37,541 bases of DNA from Actinomycetota bacterium. GTDB taxonomy: Bacteria; Actinomycetota; Thermoleophilia; Gaiellales; Gaiellaceae. Of this stretch, positions 26,382 to 35,555 are shown piece by piece. Location: positions 1 through 37,541 of the forward strand of contig VAWI01000048.1 in assembly GCA_005884005.1 (NCBI GenBank). The letters are read 5' to 3'. Every line of letters begins with the position of its first letter. The stretch's first letter is position 1. The notes below the pieces were generated by a model. That model did no database searches, was not told the DNA's origin, and saw nothing but the letters and a program-made list of their open reading frames with translations. The position numbers and the translations under genes were made by a program.

Positions 26382-26436
26382 ACGGCGTCGCTTGCGACGC
26401 CGTCTAAGAGGCCGTGCCGACCTGTGCGGCACGGCC
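26382..26436. repeat. Pair of strong hairpins downstream of tRNA-Leu
   Basis: The first hairpin is ACGGCGTCGC (26382-26391) with GCGACGCCGT (26394-26403). The second is GGCCGTGCCG (26410-26419) with CGGCACGGCC (26427-26436), loop ACCTGTG. On the minus strand they follow the tRNA 3' end by about 50 nt and could terminate it. The core GGCGTCGCTTGCGACGCC recurs with one change at 29961-29944, so this is one site of a dispersed hairpin family. Confidence 0.6.
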
Positions 26437-26486
26437 GTTAACCCCGGCCAAGGGAGACATAGACCCAACGCGCCCCCAGGGACGAT

Positions 26487-26579
<93 letters not shown>

Positions 26580-26592
<13 letters not shown>

Positions 26593-26608
26593 ACGAACCC
26601 GAGGTCAG
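26580..26608 (-). promoter_or_regulatory. Promoter of tRNA-Leu
   Basis: Minus-strand CTGACC (26608-26603), a 17-nt spacer, and TACAAT (26585-26580) place the start at about 26573, next to the mature 5' end at 26571. The -10 context GGCTACAATC is the same as at rnpB, suggesting a common stable-RNA promoter style. Confidence 0.65.
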
Positions 26609-26615
26609 AGCACGG

Positions 26616-26640
26616 CTGAGCCGGGCTTTGCTCGGCTCAG
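26616..26640. repeat. Hairpin with GAGCAAAGC loop between the tRNA repeats
   Basis: CTGAGCCGGGC (26616-26626) and GCTCGGCTCAG (26630-26640) pair over 11 bp with one G-U, loop TTT. The minus-strand core CCGAGCAAAGCCCGG is identical to 29915-29929 on the plus strand. It lies just upstream of the tRNA promoter. It may terminate any transcript that comes from the half-gene. Confidence 0.55.
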
Positions 26641-26718
26641 CTCACACTGCTTCGAGCTTGCCGATCACCGCCGCGAAGTCGTCATGCCCCGCGCAGCGGG
26701 GCGGACTTTGCGGCGCCT

Positions 26719-26771
26719 CCTTGCGCGTCTACCAATTCCGCCACCAGCGCGCGCGAGGATTGTAGCCACGG
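26719..26771 (-). pseudogene. tRNA-Leu half-gene (direct repeat copy 2)
   Basis: A perfect copy of the first ~32 nt of tRNA-Leu plus 21 bp of upstream DNA with the TACAAT box (26764-26759). The anticodon loop and all 3' parts are missing, so no tRNA can form. The -35 hexamer was not copied and none is visible. The 126 bp between the copies is hairpin-rich. It might be a scar of an integrated and lost element or of an imperfect tandem duplication. Confidence 0.85.
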
Positions 26772-26802
26772 TGTCCGGGCGTCCGGCATTAGGGTTCGCG
26801 AC

Positions 26803-28239
26803 GTGCGAGCGGTCTGCGAAGAAGCCGTCGCCGCCGCGCTCGCCGGAGGCGCGTCGTACGCCGATGCGCGCGGGGTCGTTCGGCGCTCGCAGCTGATCGC
26901 GACGAAAAACCGCCGCGTCGACCAGGTCGACGACGTCGAGAGCGAGGGGATCGGCGTCCGCGTCCTCGTCGGCGGCGCCTGGGGCTTCGCTTGCGACAGG
27001 CGACTCGACCAGACTGGAGCGCGAGACGCGGCCGAGCGCGCGACGTCTTTCGCGAAGGCCGCGCCCGGCACGCACGAACGGGCGCTCGCGCCGGTCGAGC
27101 CGGTTCAGGGCGCGTACCGGACGCAGCGGGAGCAAGATCCGATCGACGTTCCGCTAGGCGACAAGATCGCCCTTTGCCTGGCCGCTGAGGAGGCGATGCA
27201 GAACGCCGCAGTGAAAGTGACGACCGCCTTCGTCCGGGCGATGCGCGAGCGGAAGGTGCTCGTCTCCTCGGAGGGAACCGTCGTCGATCAAGATTTCGTC
27301 GAGTGCGGGGGTGGCATCGAAGCGACGGCGGCGGACGGCGAGATCTCGCAGCTGCGTAGCTACCCGAGCATCCATGGAGGCTCGAGCGCCGGCGCGGGCT
27401 GGGAGTACGTGCTCACGCTCGGCCTGGAGCGGGAGGCTCCGCGGGTCGCCGAGCAAGCGGCCGCCCTGCTCCGCGCGCCGATCTGCCCGGCGGCGACAAC
27501 GACGGTGGTGCTCGACTCCGACCAAATGGCGCTACAGGTCCACGAGTCGACGGGCCACCCGACCGAGCTCGACCGCGTGTACGGAACCGAGGCCGCGTAC
27601 GCGGGCACGAGCTTTCTCGGTCCGGACGATCTCGGGTCGCTGCGTTACGGCTCCGAGTTGATGAACATCACCGCCGACCCGACGACGCCCGGTGGCCTGG
27701 GAACGTTCGGCTACGACGACGAGGGGGTTCCCGCCGTGCGGACGGCGATCGTCGAAGCCGGCGTCCTGTGCGGCTTTCTAACTTCGCGCGAGACGGCCGC
27801 GAAACTCGGCAGCGGCGGTGGCGGCTCGATGCGCGCCGACGGCTGGAGCCGCATGCCGCTCGTCCGGATGACCAATCTTCATCTCGAGCCGGGCGAGGGG
27901 ACACTCGACGACCTGCTTGCGGACGTCGACGACGGCGTCTACTTCGAGACGAACAAGTCCTGGTCGATCGACGACAAGCGCCTCAACTTCCAGTTCGGAA
28001 CCCAGGTCGCATGGGAGATCAAGCAGGGGAAACGGGGACGGATGCTGCGCGACGCGACCTACACCGGGGTGACGCCGGTCTTCTGGGGCTCGCTCGACGC
28101 GGTCGGCGGCCCGGAGACCTGGGCGCTCTACGGCCTGACCAATTGCGGCAAGGGCCAGCCGGGCCAGCACGCGCACGTCAGTCACGGCGCCGCCCCCGCG
28201 CGGTTTCGGAATGTCCAGGTCGGCGTGGCGCCCTCGTGA
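26803..28239 (+). CDS. tldD: TldD-family metalloprotease
   Basis: 478 residues from GTG 26803. TldD forms a heterodimer with PmbA/TldE and degrades unfolded or modified peptides (CcdA, microcin B17 precursor in E. coli). The zinc motif HESTGH (H247, E248, H252) lies in MALQVHESTGHPTELDRV. Other landmarks are the N-terminal YADARGVVRRSQ, GSELMNITADPTTPGGLGTF, the Gly-rich GSGGGGSMRADGWSRMPLVR and FNFQ-like LNFQFGTQVAWEI. The stop overlaps the pmbA start (GTGA). The fossil tRNA half ends 32 bp upstream, so the promoter lies in or beside it. Confidence 0.94.
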   Translation: MRAVCEEAVAAALAGGASYADARGVVRRSQLIATKNRRVDQVDDVESEGIGVRVLVGGAWGFACDRRLDQTGARDAAERATSFAKAAPGTHERALAPVEPVQGAYRTQREQDPIDVPLGDKIALCLAAEEAMQNAAVKVTTAFVRAMRERKVLVSSEGTVVDQDFVECGGGIEATAADGEISQLRSYPSIHGGSSAGAGWEYVLTLGLEREAPRVAEQAAALLRAPICPAATTTVVLDSDQMALQVHESTGHPTELDRVYGTEAAYAGTSFLGPDDLGSLRYGSELMNITADPTTPGGLGTFGYDDEGVPAVRTAIVEAGVLCGFLTSRETAAKLGSGGGGSMRADGWSRMPLVRMTNLHLEPGEGTLDDLLADVDDGVYFETNKSWSIDDKRLNFQFGTQVAWEIKQGKRGRMLRDATYTGVTPVFWGSLDAVGGPETWALYGLTNCGKGQPGQHAHVSHGAAPARFRNVQVGVAPS

Positions 28240-29600
28240 AGGGCGCGCTCGAGCTTGCGGAGCGGGCCGTTGCGGCGGCGGAGGGCGACGGCGTCGAGGC
28301 GGTCGTCCAAGCCGAGCGCTCGGGTTTCGCTCGTTTCGCCGGGTCGGAGGTGCATCAGCCGACCCTGATCGAGAACGTGAGTCTGTTCCTGCGCGTCATC
28401 CGCGGGAACCGTGTCGGCACTGCCGCGGGCAACCGGGTCGACGATGAGGGCCTCCGCGCGCTCGCGCTCCGGGCCGGCGAAGCCGCCGACGCGGCGCCGG
28501 AGGACCCGGATCTCGCGACGCTCGCCGAGGCCTCGCAGCTCCCCGAGATAGAAGGCAACGACGACGAGACTGCCGCACTCGGGCCCGCCGAGCAGGCTCA
28601 ACTCGCTGCTGCCGCGATCGAGGCCGCCGGCGACATGCCCGTCTACGGGTTCTTCACGAGTGGCACGGCAACCGTCGCGGTCGTCACGTCGGCTGGGTTC
28701 GCCGGCGAGCAAACGTCTACGGACACGATGGCCCTGGCGCTCGCCGCAACGGACCGCGTCTCGGGATATGCGGAGCAGACCGCCTGGGCTGTTCGGGACA
28801 TGGATCCCGCTGCGGTTGCACGTCAGGCCGTTGAGCTCGCAGGCCGAACCTCCAACGCGGACGAGCTCGCTCCCGGGTCGTACCGGGCCGTACTCGGACC
28901 CTATGCGGTCGGGGAGATCCTGCAGTACTTCGCCTTCGACGCGTTCAGCGGCCTGGCGCTGCTCGAAGAACGGAGTTACCTGGGCGGAAAGCTCGGTGAG
29001 CGCCACTTCGACGAGAAGGTCTCGATCGCCGACGACGCGCTCGACCCGCGCGGCCTGCCGAAGCAGTTCGACTTCGAGGGCGTCCCCAAAGAACGCGTCC
29101 CGCTGGTCGAGAACGGCGTCCTGCGCGGGGCGGTCTGGGACTCGGTGAGCGCGGCGCGGGCGGGCGACTCACAGCGCTCGACCGGCCACGCCGCCCCACC
29201 GGCGCTGCGACGCTGGGGCCCGCTTCCATTCGCACTGTCAGTCGCCGGCGGGGAGGCCGAGTCGGTCGACGAGCTGATTGAGCTGGTTGGCGACGGCATC
29301 TACATCACGCGCGTGCACTATCTCGGCGTCATCGAGCCTCGCCACGGGATCCTGACCGGCATGACCCGGGACGGCACCTTCCGCATCCGCGACGGAAAGA
29401 TCGCCGAGCCGCTCGTCAACCTCCGCTTCACGATCGCCGTCCCGGACATGCTCACCGAAGTGCCCGGCCTCACGCGCGAGACGACGCTCGCGAACGAAGC
29501 TGCCTTCTACGACGAGCGTTTCGCCTACGGCGCGCTCGTGCCGGCACTCGCAACGGCGCGCTTCGACGTGACCGGAAACGGCGGCCCGCCCGGTATCTAG
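28236..29600 (+). CDS. pmbA: PmbA/TldE metalloprotease partner
   Basis: 454 residues from GTG 28236, translationally coupled to tldD (GTGA). It is the non-zinc partner of TldD: there is no HExxxH, as expected. The fold landmarks are present (ERSGFARFAGSEVHQPTLIE, FFTSGTATVAVVTSAGF, and near the C-terminus HYLGVIEPRHGILTGMTRDG and FRIRDGKIAEPLVNLRFT). The two genes form a simple operon. It is convergent with secG, the stops being 5 bp apart. Confidence 0.93.
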   Translation: MKGALELAERAVAAAEGDGVEAVVQAERSGFARFAGSEVHQPTLIENVSLFLRVIRGNRVGTAAGNRVDDEGLRALALRAGEAADAAPEDPDLATLAEASQLPEIEGNDDETAALGPAEQAQLAAAAIEAAGDMPVYGFFTSGTATVAVVTSAGFAGEQTSTDTMALALAATDRVSGYAEQTAWAVRDMDPAAVARQAVELAGRTSNADELAPGSYRAVLGPYAVGEILQYFAFDAFSGLALLEERSYLGGKLGERHFDEKVSIADDALDPRGLPKQFDFEGVPKERVPLVENGVLRGAVWDSVSAARAGDSQRSTGHAAPPALRRWGPLPFALSVAGGEAESVDELIELVGDGIYITRVHYLGVIEPRHGILTGMTRDGTFRIRDGKIAEPLVNLRFTIAVPDMLTEVPGLTRETTLANEAAFYDERFAYGALVPALATARFDVTGNGGPPGI

Positions 29601-29605
29601 CGTCG

Positions 29606-29827
29606 CTACTTGAGCTCGTGGAAGAGGGCAACCGTGTTCGCGAAGAAGAGAACCGCGACGACGACGGTCAGGCGAGTCAGGTTCCGCTCGACGATGTGCG
29701 TGCCGCCCTGCGAGGCCGGCGTGAAGCCCATGCCGCCGAAGCCGGTGTCACGGCCCGAATGCATCAGGATCAGCCCGACGAGGGCGATCGACAGGATGAC
29801 GTGGATGACGGCCAGAACCTGCAACAT
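29606..29827 (-). CDS. secG: Preprotein translocase subunit SecG
   Basis: 73 residues, normal SecG size. Two transmembrane helices (VLAVIHVILSIALVGLILMH and TVVVAVLFFANTVALF) flank the conserved cytoplasmic loop with GRDTGFGGMGF and the Leu-Thr region (NLTRLT). SecG assists SecYE in protein export. ATG 29827. It is preceded by a 135-bp gap holding a two-hairpin repeat, so it is likely monocistronic. Confidence 0.93.
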   Translation of the reverse strand: MLQVLAVIHVILSIALVGLILMHSGRDTGFGGMGFTPASQGGTHIVERNLTRLTVVVAVLFFANTVALFHELK

Positions 29828-29905
29828 CGCGCGGCCAGAATAGCCGACGATCGCTGTCGGCCTGCCACCACGCTCCAGCGTTTCAGTCTCCTCGAAGCGG
29901 GATTA

Positions 29906-29961
29906 ACAGGACGTCCGAGCAAAGCCCGGACGTCCTGTAGGTCGGCATCGCAAGCGACGCC
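29906..29961. repeat. Two-hairpin dispersed repeat
   Basis: The first hairpin is ACAGGACGTCCG (29906-29917) and CGGACGTCCTGT (29927-29938), a perfect 12-bp stem with the loop containing GCAAAGC. The second, GGCATCGC (29944-29951) and GCGACGCC (29954-29961), begins directly after the stop of the minus-strand receiver gene. The unit recurs in altered form at 35475-35519; parts recur at 26384-26401 and 26621-26635. It may work here as a terminator. Confidence 0.6.
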
Positions 29962-29962
29962 C

Positions 29963-30358
29963 CTACCGGCCCGCGGCCTCGACGATCGCGTCGACGAGCT
30001 GCGAAGCGATCCGGTCCTTCGTGACATAACCCGCCGCGCCCGCGTCGCGCGAACGGTCGACGTCGACGGCGGCGTTCGACCCGGTCAACATCAACACGCA
30101 GGCGGCCGGGCGCGCCTCGCGGATCCGCCGGGTGGCCTCCACCCCGTCCATCACGGGCATGCTGATGTCCATCAGGACGACGTCCGGCTCGAGCTCCAGC
30201 GCGAGCTCGAGCGCCTCGGCGCCGTTGCGCGCCCGGCCGACGACCTCCATGCTGCTCTCGCCCGCCAGGATCGCCTCGAGCGCCTCGGCGAAGAGCCGAT
30301 GGTCGTCCGCAATCAGGACGCGAATCGGGCTTTCGAGGTTGGCGGCCAAGCCCTTCAT
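29963..30358 (-). CDS. Single-domain response regulator (CheY-like receiver)
   Basis: 131 residues, a receiver domain only. Switch residues are DD (18-19), phospho-acceptor Asp64 (VLMDISMPVMDG), Thr92 (LMLTGS) and Lys114 (YVTKDRIAS). The sequence resembles NarL-type receivers (VLIADDHRLFAEALEAIL) rather than chemotaxis CheY, so it may derive from a LuxR-type regulator that lost its HTH. No frame downstream restores an HTH before the hairpin repeat. It may act as a phosphate sink, shuttle or protein-interaction switch. ATG 30358. Confidence 0.88.
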   Translation of the reverse strand: MKGLAANLESPIRVLIADDHRLFAEALEAILAGESSMEVVGRARNGAEALELALELEPDVVLMDISMPVMDGVEATRRIREARPAACVLMLTGSNAAVDVDRSRDAGAAGYVTKDRIASQLVDAIVEAAGR

Positions 30359-30398
30359 CGTGTTCTTAAACGGAAAAGTGCGCAGCTAGGCTTCGTTC

Positions 30399-30626
30399 GT
30401 GCAAGCGGGGGACGCGCATCAGCGGATCCAAAAGCTGCTCGTAACCGGTGACAATCGTCTCAAACAGGGCGTCGATCCCGCCAAAGCAAGGGAGAGCTAC
30501 GAGCAAGCTCTTGCGGTCGCTCGGGAGGCCGGGCTCGAGGATTCGGTCAGGCCGCTGGTGGAGATCCGGCTCGCCGATCTCGAGCGGCTTCGAGGATTGA
30601 TTCCACCCGGCGGGCCTGCTCATTGA
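30399..30626 (+). CDS. Small TPR-like protein
   Basis: 75 residues from GTG 30399. It contains one tetratricopeptide-like helix pair (RLKQGVDPAKARESYEQALA then VAREAGLEDSVRPLVEIRLA), so it probably mediates protein contacts. It is divergent from the receiver gene (40 bp between starts), which suggests a functional link but does not prove one. Its last 80 nt overlap the 3' end of the convergent glycosyltransferase gene. The ribosome binding site is weak. It could be a fragment of a longer TPR protein. Confidence 0.6.
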   Translation: MQAGDAHQRIQKLLVTGDNRLKQGVDPAKARESYEQALAVAREAGLEDSVRPLVEIRLADLERLRGLIPPGGPAH

Positions 30627-31557
30627 CGTCGTGACGCTCGGCGGCGGCCCGCGCGGCACGGTTGGGGCTCGGTAGCTCCACCGCGGCGCGGAGCGCGGCG
30701 GCGATCGCGAGCTCATCGAGCGGGTCGACCAGGATGCCCGCTTGCGGCGGCACGAACTCGGGAGGGCCTCCGACCTTCGTCGCGACGACCGAACGGCCAC
30801 ACGCCATCCCTTCGAGCAAGGCCTGACCGAACGGCTCGACCAGGCTCGGTTGGCAGACGACGTGAGACTCGGCGATTAGCGCCGGGACGCGGTCGTACGG
30901 GACGACGCCGAGTAGGCGAACGCCGCTTCGGCCCTCAAGCTCGGCACCTAGGGGACCGTCGCCGGCGAAGGTCAGGGTGCCCTCACCGAAGCGCTCGAAC
31001 GCGCGTGCCAGCCTGATGACGTTCTTGCGCTCGGTCAGCGAGCCGACACAGAGGAAGGCCGGTGGGCCGTCAGGTGGCGGCGACGGGCGAAAGCGCTTGA
31101 GGTCGACGCCACTGTCGACGACCTGTGTCTTGCCGCGAGCGGCCGGGACCCTGGCCTCGAGCTCGCGCCGGAGGTAGTCGGAGACGGCGATCACGGCGCT
31201 CGCGCGCCGGACCACAACACCCGTTGCCGCGCGGACGCCCGGAATCGAGCCGACGTTGGCCACGTCCTGTCCATGCGCGGTGACGACGAGGGGAGCGCGC
31301 GACGCGAGCCCCGCGAGCAGCCCGGTCGGCACGAGGAAGTGCGCGTAGACGACGTCGGGCTTGAAGCGGCGTGCAACGGCGATCGTGCGGCCTGCCAGGC
31401 GGCCGTACTTCGCCTTGCCGCCGAGGCGGCTCGTCAGCACGGCCCGCTCGATCGTGTGCCCCCGCGCGGCAAGCGCCTGCTCGAGCCCGCGTACGAAGAC
31501 CCCGTACGCGGGCTCGGAATCGCCCGGATACATCTGCGAGACGAGCAGGATTCGCAC
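30547..31557 (-). CDS. GT4-family glycosyltransferase
   Basis: 336 residues, the usual GT-B size. The N-terminal acceptor domain starts RILLVSQMYPGDSEPAYGVFVRG and includes DVVYAHFLVPTGLLAGL and VVTAHGQDVANVG. The C-terminal nucleotide-sugar domain has FLCVGSLTERKNVIRLARAF and LTFAGDGPLGAEL, and the retaining EX7E motif lies in QPSLVEPFGQALLEGMACG. It transfers a sugar from an NDP-sugar, probably to a glycan or lipid. The substrate cannot be predicted. It overlaps the TPR gene tail-to-tail by 80 bp. The start ATG 31557 is supported by the family N-terminus. Confidence 0.92.
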   Translation of the reverse strand: MRILLVSQMYPGDSEPAYGVFVRGLEQALAARGHTIERAVLTSRLGGKAKYGRLAGRTIAVARRFKPDVVYAHFLVPTGLLAGLASRAPLVVTAHGQDVANVGSIPGVRAATGVVVRRASAVIAVSDYLRRELEARVPAARGKTQVVDSGVDLKRFRPSPPPDGPPAFLCVGSLTERKNVIRLARAFERFGEGTLTFAGDGPLGAELEGRSGVRLLGVVPYDRVPALIAESHVVCQPSLVEPFGQALLEGMACGRSVVATKVGGPPEFVPPQAGILVDPLDELAIAAALRAAVELPSPNRAARAAAERHDVNEQARRVESILEAARDRRAGSPPAA

Positions 31558-31679
31558 GCGCGCATTCTCTCCGCCAGCGATCTGGCCGGTCAGGCCACTA
31601 CCAGACGGGCACTCGCGCGAACCCCCCGAGCAGCTACTGCGAGCACCGAGATTCTGGCGGCCGTGGCTGCTCCTCAGAG

Positions 31680-31716
31680 GCGAAGGCCCCCTCCTAGCGG
31701 GGCCCTTCGCTTTCTT
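31680..31716 (+). terminator. Intrinsic terminator with no obvious plus-strand gene
   Basis: GCGAAGG-CCCC (31680-31690) pairs with GGGG-CC-C-TTCGC (31699-31710) over 11 bp with one bulged C, followed by TTTCTT (31711-31716). The orientation with the U-tract is plus, although on the minus strand it also directly follows the permease stop at 31715 and may protect that mRNA end. Confidence 0.7.
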
Positions 31717-32797
31717 AGATCACCCTGCCGGCGGCCTGCGCCCGGCGCGCCCCTCGAGTCTCGATCGTCGGATCGGCGACCGCGAGCAACGCGTCGGCGA
31801 GAAGGTTCAGCAGGATGATCGCAGCGCCGACGACCATCACGACCGCGATGATCACCGGCAGGTCGAACCCCTGCTCACCGCTGATCGCCCCGAGCGTGAG
31901 CCTACCGAGCCCGGGCAAGCGATAGACGGTCTCGACGTACACCGCGATCCCGACTGCTGTGCCTATGTCCATCGCGAGCATCGTGATCACGGGCAGGATC
32001 GTGTTCGGCAAGGCATGCCGCCGCAGGACGCGAGCCTCCGAGGCGCCCTTTGCCCGCGCGGCGCGGATGTAGTCCGAGCCGAGCACATCGAGCAGTCGGA
32101 CGCGCACGATTCGCAAGTACAGCGCGATGAAGAAAAGCGCGAAGGTGATCCAGGGCAGCACCATGTGACTTGCCCAGTCTCGAAAGCCGCCGCAGAGAAC
32201 CGGATTGTTGTCGAACGGACTGGAGAAATTTGCGGTCTGCCCGGTCAGCCCGCAGTAGCCGCTCGGGGGCGCGATGTGCCACCGATTCCCGGCGAACGTC
32301 TGCAGCACGACGCCGATCACGATCGGGTGCGTCGAGATCCCGATCAGCGTGACCGCGAGAAGCGTCTTGTCGAGCCACGATCCCGCACGCGATGCGGCGA
32401 GCATCGCCGCCGGAATCGCGAGCACTATGACCAACACGACGCCGCCGAGCGCCAGCCAGCCGGTCACTGCCGCCGCGCGAATCACCTGCGATCCCACATG
32501 CGTGCCGACCAACTCGTCGTTGGCGTTGAAGCTGAGACCCTCGTAGGCGACGCCGAAGTCGCCGTGGAGTGCCCGCCAGACGAACTTCGCGTACTGCGTC
32601 GTGATCGGCCGGTCGACGCCCAGCCGATGCCGCGCCTTCGCGATCATCGCCGGCGTCGAGTGCTGCGGGTCGACCAGAAAGGCGGCCGGCTCCTGCGGGA
32701 TCGTGAAGTAGATCGCGAATGTGATCACGGAGAGCACCCAGAGCAGGACGACGCTGACCAGGATCCGGCGGAGGAAATAGCGCCAGCCAACCGACAT
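31715..32797 (-). CDS. Dpp/Opp-type ABC transporter permease (DppB-like)
   Basis: 360 residues from ATG 32797, whose first base overlaps the upstream stop (TGATG). Helix 1 (YFLRRILVSVVLLWVLSVIT) is followed by the DppB-type segment (PAMIAKARHRLGVDRPITTQ) and HGDFGVAYEG. Further helices come with the EAA loop AARAKGASEARVLRRHALPN. It has a longer extracellular loop (APPSGYCGLTGQTANFSSPF) than the oppB at 7834, with two Cys that might pair. No ATPase or binding-protein gene is in this operon, so it must borrow them from elsewhere. Confidence 0.92.
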   Translation of the reverse strand: MSVGWRYFLRRILVSVVLLWVLSVITFAIYFTIPQEPAAFLVDPQHSTPAMIAKARHRLGVDRPITTQYAKFVWRALHGDFGVAYEGLSFNANDELVGTHVGSQVIRAAAVTGWLALGGVVLVIVLAIPAAMLAASRAGSWLDKTLLAVTLIGISTHPIVIGVVLQTFAGNRWHIAPPSGYCGLTGQTANFSSPFDNNPVLCGGFRDWASHMVLPWITFALFFIALYLRIVRVRLLDVLGSDYIRAARAKGASEARVLRRHALPNTILPVITMLAMDIGTAVGIAVYVETVYRLPGLGRLTLGAISGEQGFDLPVIIAVVMVVGAAIILLNLLADALLAVADPTIETRGARRAQAAGRVI

Positions 32798-33849
32798 CAG
32801 CGAACCGCCTTCGGGTCGAGCACCGAGCGCATCGATTCGCCAAGCTGGTTGAACGCGAGCACGGTGACGAAGATCGCGACCGTCGGAAGAAGCGTCGGCC
32901 AGGCGCTGAACGTCGTCGGGTCGTAGCCGGTCGGGTTGGCGACCGTGCCCCAGGTCGACGAGAGCAAGGTGCCCCAACTCGCAGTCGGGATCCTGATTCC
33001 CGCACCGAGGAAGGTGACGCCGGCCTCGAGCATGATGTTCGTCGCCGCCGCGATCGACCCCCAGACGAGCAGTGTGGGGAGAACGTGGGGCACCAGGTGC
33101 TTGCGAATGATCCAGGAGTCGCTCGCGCCGGTGGAGGTCGCCGCCTCGACGAATGCTTGGTGACGGAGCGAGATCACCTGCGAGCGCACGATCCGGGCCG
33201 GGTAGAACCAGGTGAACAAGCCGATGATCAGGACGAGCGAGACCACGCCCTGCGGAAAGACGCCGTGGACCGTGATGCGGGCGAACTTGTCTCCCGCGAC
33301 CGTGTAGCCGACCATGACGAGGAAGAGGAGCAGCGGAAAGGCCATCACGAGGTCGATGAAGCGTGAGATGACGGAGTCGACGAACCCGCCGAAGTACGCC
33401 GCGACCAGTCCGAGTGTCACGCCAATCAGAATCGCGAGGAAGGCCGCCCCGAACGCAACCTCGAGCGAAACGCGGCCGCCGTAGAGGACGCGAAGGAGCT
33501 CGTCACGGCCAAGCGGACCGTCCGCGCCGAGCACGAACAGCGTTGTGCCAACGTTCTTCGGCGGCGGCGCGTCCGGGACGAGCGACTCGATGATGCTCGT
33601 ATCGGGGACCTGGGTCCAAGGCCCCACGGGCTTGAGGCTGTGCTGAGCGTAGGGGAAGAGATCGTCCGGCCCGTGGCCTAGGAGTTTCGCCGCGATCGGC
33701 CCGCCGGCGAACGCTGCGAAGACGATCAGCGAGAGGATGCCGGCACTTGCGAGCGCAATCTTGTCCCGCCGCAGACGCCGCCAGGCGATCGTCCAGGCCC
33801 CCACGGGGCGTCCAGGGACCACCGCTGCTGCAGCTTCCACGGTCGGCAT
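32797..33849 (-). CDS. Dpp/Opp-type ABC transporter permease (DppC-like)
   Basis: 350 residues. The N-terminal tail WRRLRRDKIALASAGIL leads to helix 1. The extracellular region contains VLGADGPLGRDELLRVLYGG, the DppC 'GRD' landmark. Helices 2-6 follow, with the EAA loop AATSTGASDSWIIRKHLVPH. It starts 9 nt after the mutase gene stop, so the mutase and both permeases are probably co-transcribed. The region between helix 1 and GRD (DLFPYAQHSLKPVGPWTQVP) is longer than in the oppC at 6840. Confidence 0.92.
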   Translation of the reverse strand: MPTVEAAAAVVPGRPVGAWTIAWRRLRRDKIALASAGILSLIVFAAFAGGPIAAKLLGHGPDDLFPYAQHSLKPVGPWTQVPDTSIIESLVPDAPPPKNVGTTLFVLGADGPLGRDELLRVLYGGRVSLEVAFGAAFLAILIGVTLGLVAAYFGGFVDSVISRFIDLVMAFPLLLFLVMVGYTVAGDKFARITVHGVFPQGVVSLVLIIGLFTWFYPARIVRSQVISLRHQAFVEAATSTGASDSWIIRKHLVPHVLPTLLVWGSIAAATNIMLEAGVTFLGAGIRIPTASWGTLLSSTWGTVANPTGYDPTTFSAWPTLLPTVAIFVTVLAFNQLGESMRSVLDPKAVR

Positions 33850-33858
33850 TCGTCGAAC

Positions 33859-35460
<1,602 letters not shown>

Positions 35461-35470
35461 TTCAGACGGC

Positions 35471-35520
35471 CGCACGAGCAAAGCTCGCACGTCCTGAGAG
35501 CGGAGCCGCAAGCGGCGCCT
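35471..35520. repeat. Two-hairpin dispersed repeat in the mutase/moaDE divergent gap
   Basis: CGAGC-AAA-GCTCG (35475-35487) is followed by CACGTCCTG (35488-35496), then GGAGCCGC-AA-GCGGCGCC (35502-35519). Positions 35475-35496 match 29916-29937 at 20 of 22 bases. Here the unit sits in a divergent promoter gap just upstream of the mutase start, so it cannot be simply a terminator at this site. Confidence 0.6.
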
Positions 35521-35555
35521 CGTTCGGCGGTCGCCATCGGGAAAGATGGTACGCG

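Noticed and set aside
26719-26771. Second functional tRNA-Leu gene
   Set aside because: Only the 5' part exists; the anticodon loop, variable arm, T arm and 3' acceptor strand are missing.
31361-32926. 521-codon plus-strand open frame
   Set aside because: Antisense to the DppB-like permease; composition is that of a shadow frame.
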